Of a stretch of DNA of 40,699 bases, positions 28,711 through 39,966 are shown piece by piece. This DNA is from Scleroderma bovista (Eukaryota; Basidiomycota; Agaricomycetes; Boletales; Sclerodermataceae), in assembly GCA_037178675.1 (NCBI GenBank), contig JAYMGJ010000447.1, forward strand, positions 1-40,699, written 5' to 3'. Both the position numbers and the translations under genes were made by a program. Below the pieces are notes generated by a model. The model worked only from the letters and a program-made list of their open reading frames with translations, was not told the DNA's origin and did not search any database. How positions within the stretch are numbered: position 1 is the stretch's first letter; each line of letters opens with the position of its first letter.

Positions 28711-30578
28711 CTAGTTATGTACTATTTTCATTGTAATTTTAAATTTCTTGAGTGCATTAGTCCAACGACGGGCATTTTGAGGTTGCACTTCACCCGCCTG
28801 AATTTTGGCCAGATGGGTATGAAACCAAACTTCATTGTCAGGTGCCCAATAGCCAACATTGAAGTTAGAGCCCACCCAGGTCACTTGTTTCAGCCACCAA
28901 GACAAATCAGTGGTTTGTGTGCCCTGACCAGTTGGTGTTTTGTAAACACCACACATTAGGTCCATTTCAGAGCTGTTGATGTCATCGTCCCAGAAAAGGT
29001 GGCCATCAGAACTGTGAAGTGAGGCCCCAAACGTGAAGACATCCTGAGATGGACCTTCTGTGACTGACGCTATGTCAAGATACTCTCTGGCCAAGTGTCC
29101 GACAATTCCCCCTTTTAGGAGAGCTGCACGAGCATATGGGCAAGCAAGGAATGTATTACATGCTTGTTCGTACGTGCCATAGTCACTGGTGCACCAGTCA
29201 AGCTGGATGGACACTCTGGGAAGTGGTGGGGGAGGTGTCAAGCTTCAGAGGCGGTGGGATTGCATCCTGAAGTTGAGTGATTAAAAAGGTATTCAGGGGA
29301 ATTCCATGACAAAGAAGCTGCCTAATGAGTGATGGTACATCAGCATGCCATCCCTGCCGGAACATTTGCAGCACAATGATTGGGTCACGAAGTGCTATGC
29401 ACCAGTTTCTTGATTGCTTGTCAACAGATAACAGAAAGTACCTGTCACCATCGAGGAGGACAGGAGTGATGGGAAAATTAGTTGCATGATTGGAGACTGG
29501 ATTTGAGGATGAATCAGATAGGTCTGACAGCACAGCGAGTTTGACACCAGAAGCTAGAAGATGGAAAAAAGCGACTACAGATGTACGTTGAACGTCATTG
29601 ACTGCCAGGAGGGGCAACTGCTTATCGAGAACGTATTGGTGTATGCTTTCAAAATCCCACACAGTACAATCGGGACTCATAATGTTCCCAGAAGAGCAGA
29701 GAACACCATACCAATAGTAAAGGGTGTTGACGAAGGAGTCAAACACATAATCTGCTGAGTGGTCCCAACTCGTGCTGGGGGGGCTGTGGAGACAGGGGCG
29801 GGTACAGGGGGAGAACTGGAGACACCGTTTCCATGGGTTCAAATAGGTCAAAGTTGTCCTCCGAGAAAAAATCTGTGCATATATCCCACTCGTTGTGAAT
29901 ACTATCGTATCACCTCATGTGCTCTTCATCATACATCTCCCATATTGATGGCACCTCTTGACGAATGCATCAAGTCCTCACATGAAAACCATTATGATTT
30001 ATCCATCTGAAGACCACTGCACCTCTGTGACTGGGTTCTGGACCATGAGTCATCGCCGCCTCCCGAGAGAGGCACCTCTGGCATTGAACAGCATTTTCTG
30101 AAGAGATAGTCACAGTCCTCACAGCGGATAGTCGATTGAAATAACTTTGCATCGATTCCATCATTCTTTGTCGACTGCCAGGCTCAACAGGTGGTGGATG
30201 GAATTGTTCTCTTGTCAATGCAATGTAAGTAAAGGTACAAGCGCAAAACTTTATATGTATACCTCTTCCATCCCAGCCACCCCCATCCAATGAAGCGATG
30301 CCAGGCCATCCCTCTGCCTCATTATCATGGGTGCCCCAACTGCGATCACTGCCCCATGCGTCAGTTGGGATCCCCCAATCAACATCAGCGCCCAATCCTG
30401 AAATGTCTGGGGTATTCCAGCTGGGGGTATTATCAGACCATGAACCAACCTGCGGTGAGTTGGGAGAGGTGCTACACAATGAGTCATGAGTCCCAACACC
30501 AAGCACATTTGAAGTAGTGCAGGAGCGCCACCCTAAGGCCCTTCCATGACTTGATCCCTGGTTATGGCAGCGGTTCAT
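28711..30578 (-). pseudogene. Family A gene, copy 2 (unknown function), disabled
   Basis: ATG at 30578 opens MNRCHNQGSSHGRALGWRS, followed by a Trp/Gly/Asp-rich stretch (WNTPDISGLGADVDWG). Next come VEPGSRQRMMESMQSYFNRL and CLSREAAMTHGPEPSHRGAV ahead of VFRW. A TGA (29970-29972) and IWEMYDEEHMR with another TGA (29910-29912) precede the family hallmark NEWDICTDF. A frameshift at a G7 run near 29778 leads to DYVFDSFVNTLYYWYGVL, and a second shift near 29230 leads to YARAALLKGGIVGHLAREYL. The end is LFWDDDINSSEMDLMCGVYK, then SWWLKQVTWVGSNFNVGYW. It aligns with copy 1 throughout but lacks the 53-nt intron that copy 1 has after GVYKxxTG. R1 lies immediately upstream. Confidence 0.8.
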
Positions 30579-31610
30579 TGAAAATAGGCTAAGACCAAGT
30601 GAGCCTTTTGGCAGTAAACCACGAAAACTTAGATGGATGGTAATCAGGAAAAGAAAAGACCAATTGGGGATCCCTGTGTAAAATACACACAGGGGTGATC
30701 GTGGCTAAGGAAAGACTGCTGGAACAGTGATTAATGGGCAGAATGGTAGGTTAAATAAACTCACAAGAGTTGAGCGAAAGAGGTCACGGATGGAAAAGTA
30801 AAGGCTCGTGAGTGTAAACACTTCGGAGCGCATGCAAGGAGATGAAAGAAGTTGCAGGCAGGAAAGCAGAAGCTCGCTAGTGTAAACACTGGGGAGCATG
30901 CACAAGCAGGTGAAAGTGGCCGGCGTGAAAGTAGAAGCTCGCTAGTGTAAACACTCGGGAGCATGCGTGGGCAGGTAATACTCTGGTTGCAGGCGGAAAA
31001 TCAGGAGTGTGGGCGGACAGGTGACAAGGTCATGGGCAGACAAACCAAAGCTCACCAGTGTAAACACTGGGGAGCACATCTGGAAAAGGTGAAGAACAGG
31101 AGTAGTGTTGAGGAGGATCTCACCAGTGTAAACACCAGGGAGATGGTTGAGCACAACGTGAATTGGTGGCATGTGGCACTGGTAACGAGTTAATATAGCC
31201 AATATTTACCATTGTTTGTCCGGAATGTGCTGACAGTTGCTGAAGTGCTATCTTTTCTTCTTACCCTGCTACTCCCTTACCCACTACTCCCCAGTGTTTA
31301 ACACCATGGAGTACTCTCTCTGCTGGCCAACACTAGCTGCCTGCGGTTTACTGTGGACAGTGTCGTTCCCATGGGCTCTCCTCCTTGACAATGCTCACCG
31401 GATTACTGCCCCGCTACTCCCTGGTGTTGAACACTAGCAAGTATCTCGTGTCCATGACCATTCATCATCACCATTGAGATCATTTACTGTGGATGGTGTC
31501 CCTTCCTTGGGCTTTTCTCATCTTGACCATACTCGCGAGATTACTACTCCGCTACTCCCTGGTGTGGCCGTCTATTGTCGCCGTCAAGATACCCGTGCGT
31601 CTTTCTTAGG
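30579..31610. repeat. Repeat R1, copy 3
   Basis: Collinear with 977-1934 and 9917-11200. AGTGTAAACACY sites lie at 30811, 30879, 30944, 31057 and 31125. The units of about 130 bp with GTGTTTAACACC and GTGTTGAACACT follow at 31290-31560. It lies directly 5' of family A copy 2. The 120 bp after it, up to 31730, show nothing recognisable. Confidence 0.8.
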
Positions 31611-31731
31611 CGTCCTGCGCCATCAATTATTTTGATTTCACATAAAAATCATACTGTGCAGATATTACTTGAGATATGGTAAGCATTGCATTCTCCCATT
31701 TTCCTTGCTCTATTTCATTTTTGATCTTTTT

Positions 31732-33347
31732 TCAACTCCTCTGCCATTTGTCTGGATGAAATCTAATGCGCATATCCTTCAGGTGCACCAAGAAATTCCC
31801 CCCTTTAAAGCTTTGCAGCATCACCAGAAAGAACTCTACCTGCACCGTGTTCACATCCTTGGGTATGATTAACTGGGGCCTCCTGAGAATCGGCCACGGA
31901 ATGTCAGCTGGGTCCACCACCCCACCCGCTGGCAGCTTTGCACACCATTTCACCATGTCGATGAACCTCTCGATGATTTGTTCCCCGCTCCACTCCCCAA
32001 CAGCATATTTTGCCTTGATCTTCTGTTTGTCTTCCCGCCACGCCAGGATCTCTGCTTCCTGCTTCTGTTCAAGGAGTTTTTCTGGTTGTAAGTCTACTTC
32101 CCCCATTGTTTTACCCCTCTGGTGTGACTTTGTGGCTCCCTGGTTACCATTGCCATCAATATCCTCCGGCGTTATCACTGTCATTGGTGAGGGTCGTCAT
32201 ACAAACTGGACATGGATCCGCTCTTCTTTCCTCCATCATTTGTCCTCCTTAATCTTTGCCCACTTCCATCGTGCTACTTTGGGAGACATGTCTCTCCTTC
32301 ATTTGACGAACTGGGGGTCATACAAGTGTATTTTGTTGGGGGGGCATGTTCTATCGAATGATAGGGCAGGCGATGCTGTTCTGGCTTAGTATTGTACCAT
32401 AATTTGTGCCTGTCACTCACCTGCTCGTTTGGGAGCCCTGGATGACCTGTTTGTCTGTGGTCCTATTCACTTGTTCACACCGGAATTTATGGGCAATACA
32501 TGTATCACTGTCTTATCTGCCTGATTTCTTGTGCCAAAGTTTGTCTGTACAGCATCATCAATGCAAATTGACATGTCACTTGATGATTTGTTTTTGGAGG
32601 GTGCCTTTTCATTGATGTGGATGGGTGTTTCATCTACTCCAGTATTTTTCTGCTGCTTGGGAGGTTCTGGTTAGTGTTGGTAAATGACGTTGGCGAATGT
32701 ACCTACCTTTGGTAGGGTGCTTGTTGACATCTCCACAGGTCTGATAGTGGTCAGAGTAGGCTTGGTATTTACATGGCAACTATACACCGGATCTAGTTTA
32801 TAGACATCCCATTGATCTCGGGTGCAGTAGATGAGTTGGCTGTGCTCAGGCTACTAAGTGGTTATCACACTCAAAGATGAGCAACTACTGACCCGCAGAT
32901 ATCGATCACTTGTGGCCACGCTCCTTCATCTTTCATGTCCAGTGCTTGGCCTGCATTGGGGACCAGTTTCCAAGTCATGACCCCATCCAGTTGAACTTCA
33001 ACTACGATACATTGGAAGGTTACATTTTCCATAGTTGGGTTGCCACATGTTGAAGCTGTCAGTGGATTGTAGGGAATGAAGAACAATTTCGAGTCAGTGT
33101 GTTGCAAGATTCATGAGGGCTGTGATGGATCTAAGCTCCCAGGGACAGTACCCTCGAGGGCTGGCAGGGTATGAGGAGAAGACATAACTACATGCAGTTC
33201 AACCACAGGTAGGGACTGAGGTGGGGGTGGGATAGGGTAGGATAGTCGAGGACTGAGCAATTGATGTTTTAAAGCATGTAATAATTGTTGCAATGAAAAC
33301 ACATGATCTATCTTACAACAATAACGGTACCCCCCCCCCCCCCCCAT
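31732..33347 (-). pseudogene. Agaric family of unknown function ending in a J-domain-like HPD motif, decayed
   Basis: On the minus strand, SKLFFIPYNPLTASTCGNPT begins a conserved front region (33107-32893). It is followed, after an intron near 32890-32852 and an apparent 1-nt shift, by LIYCTRDQWDVYKLDPVYS. After another intron comes GVDETPIHINEKAP, then NKIHLYDPQFV and a Lys/Glu-rich helix (WKWAKIKED). The C-terminus has DIPWPILRRPQLIIP and RIRFHPDKW, where HPDK resembles the J-domain signature. TGA stops lie at 33111, 32467, 32299, 32236 and 32197, mostly where Arg would suit a basic helix. I recognise this arrangement from agaric genomes, but the function is unknown. The apparent Gly run at the N-terminus comes from a poly-C tract and is not reliable. 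Confidence 0.65.
33330..33346 (+). repeat. 17-bp poly-C run
   Basis: An unbroken run of 17 C residues lies between the J-motif gene and a minisatellite. Its length is prone to sequencing error. Confidence 0.85.
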
Positions 33348-33351
33348 TGGT

Positions 33352-33490
33352 ACTCACAATAAATGGCATCCGCAATAAATGGCACTCACAATAAATGGCA
33401 TCCGCAATAAATGGCACTCACAATAAATGGCATCCGCAATAAATGGCACTCACAATAAATGGCACTCACAATCTCACAATAAATGGTATC
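33352..33490. repeat. 16-bp minisatellite (AATAAATGG array)
   Basis: Alternating units CACTCACAATAAATGG and CATCCGCAATAAATGG, about eight copies, then degenerate. The array lies 3' of the tnp2 gene, where CACTA-class elements often carry subterminal repeats. The unit starts CACT, but no matching opposite end was found. Confidence 0.8.
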
Positions 33491-33584
33491 CATAACTAAA
33501 TAGTACTGTGCCCGCTCTTTTCATGCCCGCTCTTTCTGTGCCCGGTTTTGTCACCCGTTAATCCTAACAGTGTTAGTACATTAT

Positions 33585-36500
33585 TTATTCATGAAGGAAA
33601 GATCTTACCCTGGACAATGTTAAAACCACCACAAAGGTCAGTGAATATGACCATCGTATATAATGAGACACAACCCAAGAAGGATTGACTTCTTCCAACT
33701 GCAGGGAAAGGCTAGCATAATAAAACCGAGCAGGAAAGTATGGGTAATGGCGAAAAGGATCAAGGATATCATTTTGTGCAGGGCACTGGCACTGCAGTGC
33801 AAAGGATATCTTGCTGTTATGTTTGAATATATACTTGATTGAACCTGGCATGGCGGGAAGACTAGTATCACCACCAGGGTAAAAGGTGACAAGGCTGTTG
33901 CCAGTGTGAGTGGAACGTCTGGCGTACATAACACCATTCACATGATGGCAGGCATGAAGTATAATGTTGTGCCAGATATCAACTTGTGCAAGTCTGGAGG
34001 GATAACATGAGATTGAGCAGAGGATGTGCTTGACAATGTTACATCCAGCAGGTCTAAAAGTTCGTCACCCCCATCCAAGCTAGTGTCACCTTTGGTTGCA
34101 AAGGCTTTCTTGAAGAGGACTCGACACTCTTTGATTGCTGGAGGGCAGCTGTCCCGAGCCAACCAGGCCTTGAGCTTGGCAGCTTGGACATAGGAGGTGA
34201 GAATCGTAGATTCCAATTGGCCTTTGAGATGCGTTGAGTATGATTTCACATAGTATGTAAAGTCTGCACGCACCAAATTTGTTGTTTGTCAGCAGACGTT
34301 GTAGTTGACCTATCAGACGCTCAAAAGGGAAGCACCACCAAGAGCGCACAGGGCCAAATGAGAGAAGAAATTCATAAATGTGGATAGACATGTGACAATT
34401 GGGACGGTGGTCAACAGACAGATGGTGTATCTTCAGTTCAGATACCCAGATGCTGATAAAAGATCAGTATGCAACTGCCCGTTTGATGGTCATAGACCTA
34501 GCACAGGCGATGTGTATGGCCTGGACAAGAGCCATAGTATGGTCCAATGCTTGGCGCAGCTGTACACTGAGGTTGTTCGACTTGTGCACCATCCCATCAC
34601 CCCATAGGCTAATAAGTGCAAGAGGGATATATACAGTGATCATTGTTCGCCATTCATCAGCTTTTAGAGTGCCCACCCTTGGTGCTCTGAATTCATATGG
34701 TACACTCCTCAGCCAAGAAGGGGTGTCAGCAGTTCTAATGATGGAACATATATGCTTGATGACTTCTTGCATTCCAAATTTAGTGGGTTGCAGACCAGTA
34801 GACCTCACAGACCACACAAGCAATGGCTGACTGAACAACTCGGCCAGATGGATGAAGTGCCATACGACTAAAAGAAATACATCTCTCCCAGCTGGCCACC
34901 ATATCATCAATCAGGGGCTCAAGGAAATGGTTCAGTTGATTGCCAGGAGGTTCATTGGGTCCTGGGACAATGCCCACAAGGAACATATTCTCAGGCTTGT
35001 AGCATATGTCAAGTGGGAGATTGAGGCAGGCACAGGAGATGACACCACAAGAAGTGGTTTCTCCTCGTACGCGGACACCTTTGACATTGAAAAAGTCTAC
35101 GTTCAACGAAAACACTAAACGGCTCTCCCCCTTCCTGTCAATAAAGAGTGTTTGCAGTAAAGGACCCTGAAATGTCAAATATCTTTAGAATTTAAAGGTG
35201 CTGGCCGGTCAAGGGAGCCCATCAACCAATCACAGGGTTCGTCAATGATCACATCAATCTCTGATCTGGAAAGGAGGCTCACGACAAAGTCGTGAAAGTG
35301 ATGGTAGACATATGGTTTGATTGGGGAGTTTGAAGAAGGTTGCAGCAGGTGCTGATTGCAAATGGGGAGCCATGGCTTGGGTTTATTTGTATAGTGACTA
35401 GGATACTCGGCTGCAGATGAGCCTGGTTTAAAGATGGGCTTGTGGAGACAGCTGCATGATGGACAAGTCACATACACAGTCGTTCTAGGGTGTAGATTAA
35501 ACCTAGACAGTGCACTGGTAATGTTCATAGGGATTTGCTTCAATGTGTTCTGCTGCAGTATGGTCATTTCCCCACCAGCTGCTGGCATAAAAGCAAGCCG
35601 TAACACCAAGAACAGAAGTCCCATGATAAGATCGCCCACATGTTGACTAATAGAGAGAATGACACTGCAGAGGACACCAATGAATAAAGAAACCTGGGCA
35701 ATATCACCACAGTGATCAACAGGACGCTGGTAATGATGGTCTAAAAGCAAATCTCTTAAACATACATCTCTACAAAAATACAGGAATACCTACTGCAGTC
35801 GTATGGAATGGGTTCGACTGATTTACTGTCCATGTTTCCTTCCTTCACCTCAACATTTGCAAAGAGTTGGTCAATGTGTGCCATCAAATCTTTTTTACAC
35901 TCAATCACCAAGGATACACGGCATGTGACGTTTTCCAGGGCGGTTTTGAAGGTAGGAAGATCTGCCCTTATCTTTCAAAGAGATGAAATTGACGTCAAGG
36001 ATGCAATCTGCATGGGGACTACCCTCATGCGCGACTTAATATTGGTCAAAATGGAATGGGCATTTACAGTGTGTCGATTTCCTTCTGGCTTCAATGTCAT
36101 ACGTTGCAGAACAGCAGATGAGGTGGGATTTTTGAAACTTTGGTGAAGAGAAGAGGGGGACTCCACAAGACTATCAGTGTCATAGAGGGGTGGAATTGGG
36201 TGAGAAGGAGAGGTGGGCTCAGAGGAGTTCTGACCCATCCTGGAAGATTTGTCACGAGGATTGGAATTAATTGCCAGGCGGGTGAAGCTTTCGGCAAGAT
36301 TGTTCAACAAGGGGGTTACCATGTCCATCGGTGCATGCGAATTTACATTGTGCTGAAAATCTTTGTGCAATGTCCACAGCTTACTTGTCTGAGAACTGAG
36401 GTCTGGCCCTTCATCCATGGGCATAAGTGCAAATATGCGAGCACCGACGGCATCAATGGCATCGTGGGATGTAAGTTGTTCCATTTCCTCTTGAACCAAA

Positions 36501-36694
36501 GTCTTGACAGCCTGTTGGCACTGCTCAGATGAGGTACTGATTCTCAATTGTACACGTTGTAGGTGTGCAGCTTTATTAGCCATAGGTATTAGCTTCCCAG
36601 ATTGATTGTGCACAACTCCCTCCTCGTCCACTTCACAGCAGCGAGAACAGAGGCAATGGAAGGTGGTATTCTTGGCAGGCATAGCTGATAACAT
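33585..36694 (-). pseudogene. tnp2-type (CACTA/EnSpm) transposase gene, internally deleted
   Basis: ATG at 36694 opens MLSAMPAKNTTFHCLCSRCC, the Cys-rich head of fungal tnp2 proteins. A TGA lies at 35975-35977 and a 53-nt intron at 35793-35741. Further segments are LIMGLLFLVLRLAF, HHFHDFVVSLLSRSEIDVII, FSLNVDFFNVKGVRVRGETT and CACLNLPLDICYKPENMFLVG. After a deletion and frameshift near 34790 (the zinc-ribbon region and part of the catalytic core are missing), GTLKADEWRTMITVYIPLAL follows. The C-terminal module has FGPVRSWWCFPFERLIGQLQ and INGVxYAR-type sequence, ending near 33585. Transposases of this class cut and paste elements with CACTA-type ends. No such ends were identified around this copy. 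Confidence 0.85.
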
Positions 36695-36735
36695 TGATTA
36701 GGGCATGTATCGGGCCTCATGAAGGGATCTTCATA

Positions 36736-39413
36736 AGGTAGTGGACATTCATTCTCTACCATAGTCACGTGAAACAGCGTGACAACACACTTTTAAATTC
36801 ATAACAAATCATTGAGAGTATATCTGCAAAATCCATTGCATCATTTTAAAGATCATACCATGTAGAATAATACAGTTTGGTGTAATAAGGTTATATGAAT
36901 GAACTGAAGCTGGAATTAATTTTGGAAGCCAAAGCCTATGTCTACACCGTGTGCAAAATCCAATCGGCTAGCAGGTTTAGTCCAAATAGAGGTTATGGTC
37001 AACAGAAGATGCTTGAATAGCCACTCATGGGATGAAAAGCAACGCAGCCACACTGCCCGGTCAGCCAACTTGCCTCCAAAGAGAAAGCACTGTTCGAGGC
37101 AAGGGTCAGATGAAGAAAGGGTGACCTGTCTCAGCTCAGCACACTGAACTGAATGTGAGCTTACCTATCCACACAGACACAAGCAGGCATTCCTCAACCA
37201 CCAGGCAGTGAAGCCAGCACCATTGTGGATGGGCATGGTTGCACTGACATGGTGAATGGCCAAGTTTTGGATGATGAAGACACAGCCTCTGAATCTGATG
37301 GCATGGACACAGAGTCCAAAGACTCAAGTGATTCATCCGAATTGGCAGATAAGGAAACTGGTGAGTCAATATTGGAAGATAAGATCAATCACCTTACTCT
37401 GAGTCAGGCAATGAGTCCTAGTGGCCACCTTCCATTAGTGAAGCACATGCTGCATTAGAAGACTTACAACGACTTCTGAATCCCTTGAAACATGGCGTCA
37501 AAAGGGCTGCACATCAAAAGTTACCACCATCCCTAACAGAACGGCTAAATCATTTGTCAAGGTTCCTTTGGGCTTACACTGATGTTAGCCACAATGGAAA
37601 TCCCCACTCTACCAACCCAGTAGGGGGGCAATGGTCTAAAGCTGCTGATGAAACTGCTCGAGCGATCATTTTTGGCAAGAGAAAGCACCATTACCTCTCT
37701 CGGAAGCTTCGGAAATGGGCTAGGGCATACATCAATGATCAAAATGCACTGCCGTTCCGACAAAAGTGGCAAAGGGTGTCACCAATTGAAGATGAACGTG
37801 TAGTGGAGGAGCTAAGTCTGCACCTACATTGCATTGGAAAATATGCAAGTGCTGAGAATATTCTTGAGTTCCTCAAGGATCCTGGAAACCAGGAGCATTT
37901 AAAGGTCCCAGCGAAAATCAGCTTGAAGACAGCACACCAGTGGATGAAGCAAATGGGCTGGAAATGGAGACGAGAAGTCAAGGGTCAATACATGGATGGC
38001 CATGAATGTGAAGACATCGTTGCACACCATCAAAATATCTTTCTTCCTGCAATAAGTCGTCTCCAGCTGAAGATGCAGAAGTGGGAGGTTAACATCGAGA
38101 ACAATACTGTTAAGGAGATCACTGGGCCAGAGACAAACATTCAACAACACACTGTTGTGTGGTTTCATGACGAGTCAACGTTCTATGCAAATGATCAGTG
38201 GAAATTGAGATGGGTTCATCAAAGTGAAAAGGCTGTACCACAGCCAAAAGGTGAAGGCACTTCTTTGATGGTTGCTGATTTCGTATCTGCAGATTATGGA
38301 TGGCTTCGATCAGCTAATGGAGAGGAGAGTGTTCATGTGCTTTTCAAAGCTGGGAAGTGAAGAAAGCCATGGACATCCTGGCAAAGCATTACCCCAATGA
38401 TGATCATGTTTTTGTCTTTGACAATGCGAAGACCCATGTAAAGCGTGCAAACAATTCACTCTCTGCTCACAAAATGCTCAAGTCTCCTTCGGAAACCTGG
38501 GGGGTTACAGTCATAATGAAGGACACTGGAGGAAAGCCAGTTCGCAATGCCAATGGGCATATCATCAAGGAGAAAATTTGAATGGTCAACACACAGCTTC
38601 TGAATGGTGACCCACAGCCACTCTACTTCCCCAAAGGCCATGAGCACGCTGGATGGTTCAAGGGAATGGCACAGATCCTTCTTGAACGAGGCTATACAAA
38701 TGCATCTTGCCTCCCAGCTGAATGCAAAGAGTTTAAATGCCCACCAGATAAGACAGTTTGTTGCTGTCGTCGCTTGATGTTTAACCAACCTGATTTCACA
38801 AACGTCAAGTCAATCCTTGAAACAACCTGTCGATTGCATGGAGTTGATGTCATATTCCTGCCAAAGTTTCACTGCGAGCTGAGTTTCATTCAGCAATGCT
38901 GGGGTTTTGCTAAGCGCATTTATCGAATGAAGCCACATCCAACCTCAGAAGGAGCCTTGGAAAGGAGTCACTTGAAGCGGTCCCCTTGGACACAATGCAG
39001 CGGTGATTATTGCTGATTCATCATGATAATCAATATGACTCACGTGCTACATCCAGCTTCGCAAACAGATCACTACGTTTTATGGATGCATATTCCAAGG
39101 GGCTTGACGGACAAAAAGCTGCCTGGGCAATCAAACCATTCCATGGTCACCATGTCCTCCCAGAAAGCATTTTACTCGAATTTGACACCTACTCCACAGC
39201 CAGCCAACCAGTCTAATGGCCAAACAATCAATATTTTATTCCTCTTACTAGCCATATAGTCCTTATATCATAGCTCCTTATTATATACTACTGCAGCTAA
39301 TTTCCTACACATTTTGCCATGTTTTCAGAGTTAACCAGTTAACAGTGGTGCGAACACAGCATCATGGTGTGACACGTCATGTGATTAGGGTAGAGAATGA
39401 ATGTCCACTACCT
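36736..39413 (+). mobile_element. Tc1/mariner-superfamily transposon (2678 bp)
   Basis: Perfect 25-bp terminal inverted repeats begin AGGTAGTGGACATTCATTCT and are flanked by TA (36734-36735 and 39414-39415). The similarity of the ends continues imperfectly for about 25 bp (CACGTG/CACATG). The element carries one transposase gene in the plus direction. The TA duplication with the DDE-type transposase places it in the Tc1/mariner superfamily. It inserted just upstream of the tnp2 gene start. Confidence 0.92.
37225..39210 (+). pseudogene. Tc1/mariner-type DDE transposase, disabled
   Basis: A Ser/Asp-rich exon (37225 to about 37369) is followed by EAHAALEDLQRLLNPLKHGV (from 37446) and a long N-terminal DNA-binding region. 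The catalytic part has WFHDESTFYAND (first Asp), HVFVFDNAKTH (second Asp) and FLPKFHCELSFIQQCWGFAK (Glu). The spacing between the second Asp and the Glu is unusually long, and a CPPDKTVCCCRR cluster lies in between. A 54-nt intron (39003-39056) joins DTMQR to FANRSLRFMDAY in frame. Damage includes a deletion with frameshift at about 38357 (after VLFKAGK), a TGA at 38579-38581 where the family has Arg, and a shift near 38960. The family is abundant in agarics. This copy could not supply transposase. Confidence 0.85.
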
Positions 39414-39415
39414 TA

Positions 39416-39966
39416 CCTGTAGGCTAAACACTGATGCCCAAGGACACGCAGGACAAAAAAAGAGGTGCTGTAAAGGGAGACAAGGATCTCGGAGGTGTAA
39501 ACACCTGCAAGATTTCGGGGACTCAGCGGACAGAGCAGATTAAACGATAAAGAAGATGTGAAGGGAGACAAGGGCAATGAGAACCTCAGAGGTGTAGACA
39601 CCTTTGAGATAGTCAAAGGATATGAGGAACCTGAAATGAAAGTGAACTTCTCCTAAGGGGAGGATCTTTTATGCAACTAACCAAACAAGGTTTCCATGCT
39701 GAGTGAACATTGCCTTGTTGGAGAAAAGTGGGTGATGAAGCTTCAGACAAGGAAGGCACAGAATACAATGAAATCATCGCCATTGGGTAATGTCGACAGC
39801 GAGAAGTAGACAGGAATATGGGCCAGAACACCGAAGCTACTCACAAGTAAACCACGGGCAGCAAGCAGGGAAACTGTAAGTGGCAGAGGTAAACCACAGA
39901 AGCGCAGTGAGGCAGTCAATGAGCAAGGCAATCAATGCAAAGCTACCCACAGTAAACCATGGGCAG
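39416..39966. repeat. Low-copy repeated segment with GGTGTAAACACC-type sites, no gene
   Basis: Two imperfect tandem units (GGGAGACAAGG ... AGGTGTAAACACCT at about 39495, and AGGTGTAGACACCT at about 39589) resemble the R1 sites but lie in different surrounding sequence. Further right, AGTAAACCACGGGCAG and AGTAAACCATGGGCAG repeat at about 39846 and 39951. ORFs here are short and Ser/Leu-rich and show no family resemblance. Confidence 0.5.

Noticed and set aside
33330..33490. A CRISPR-like array
   Set aside because: The 16-bp units are directly contiguous without unique spacers, and the DNA is eukaryotic.
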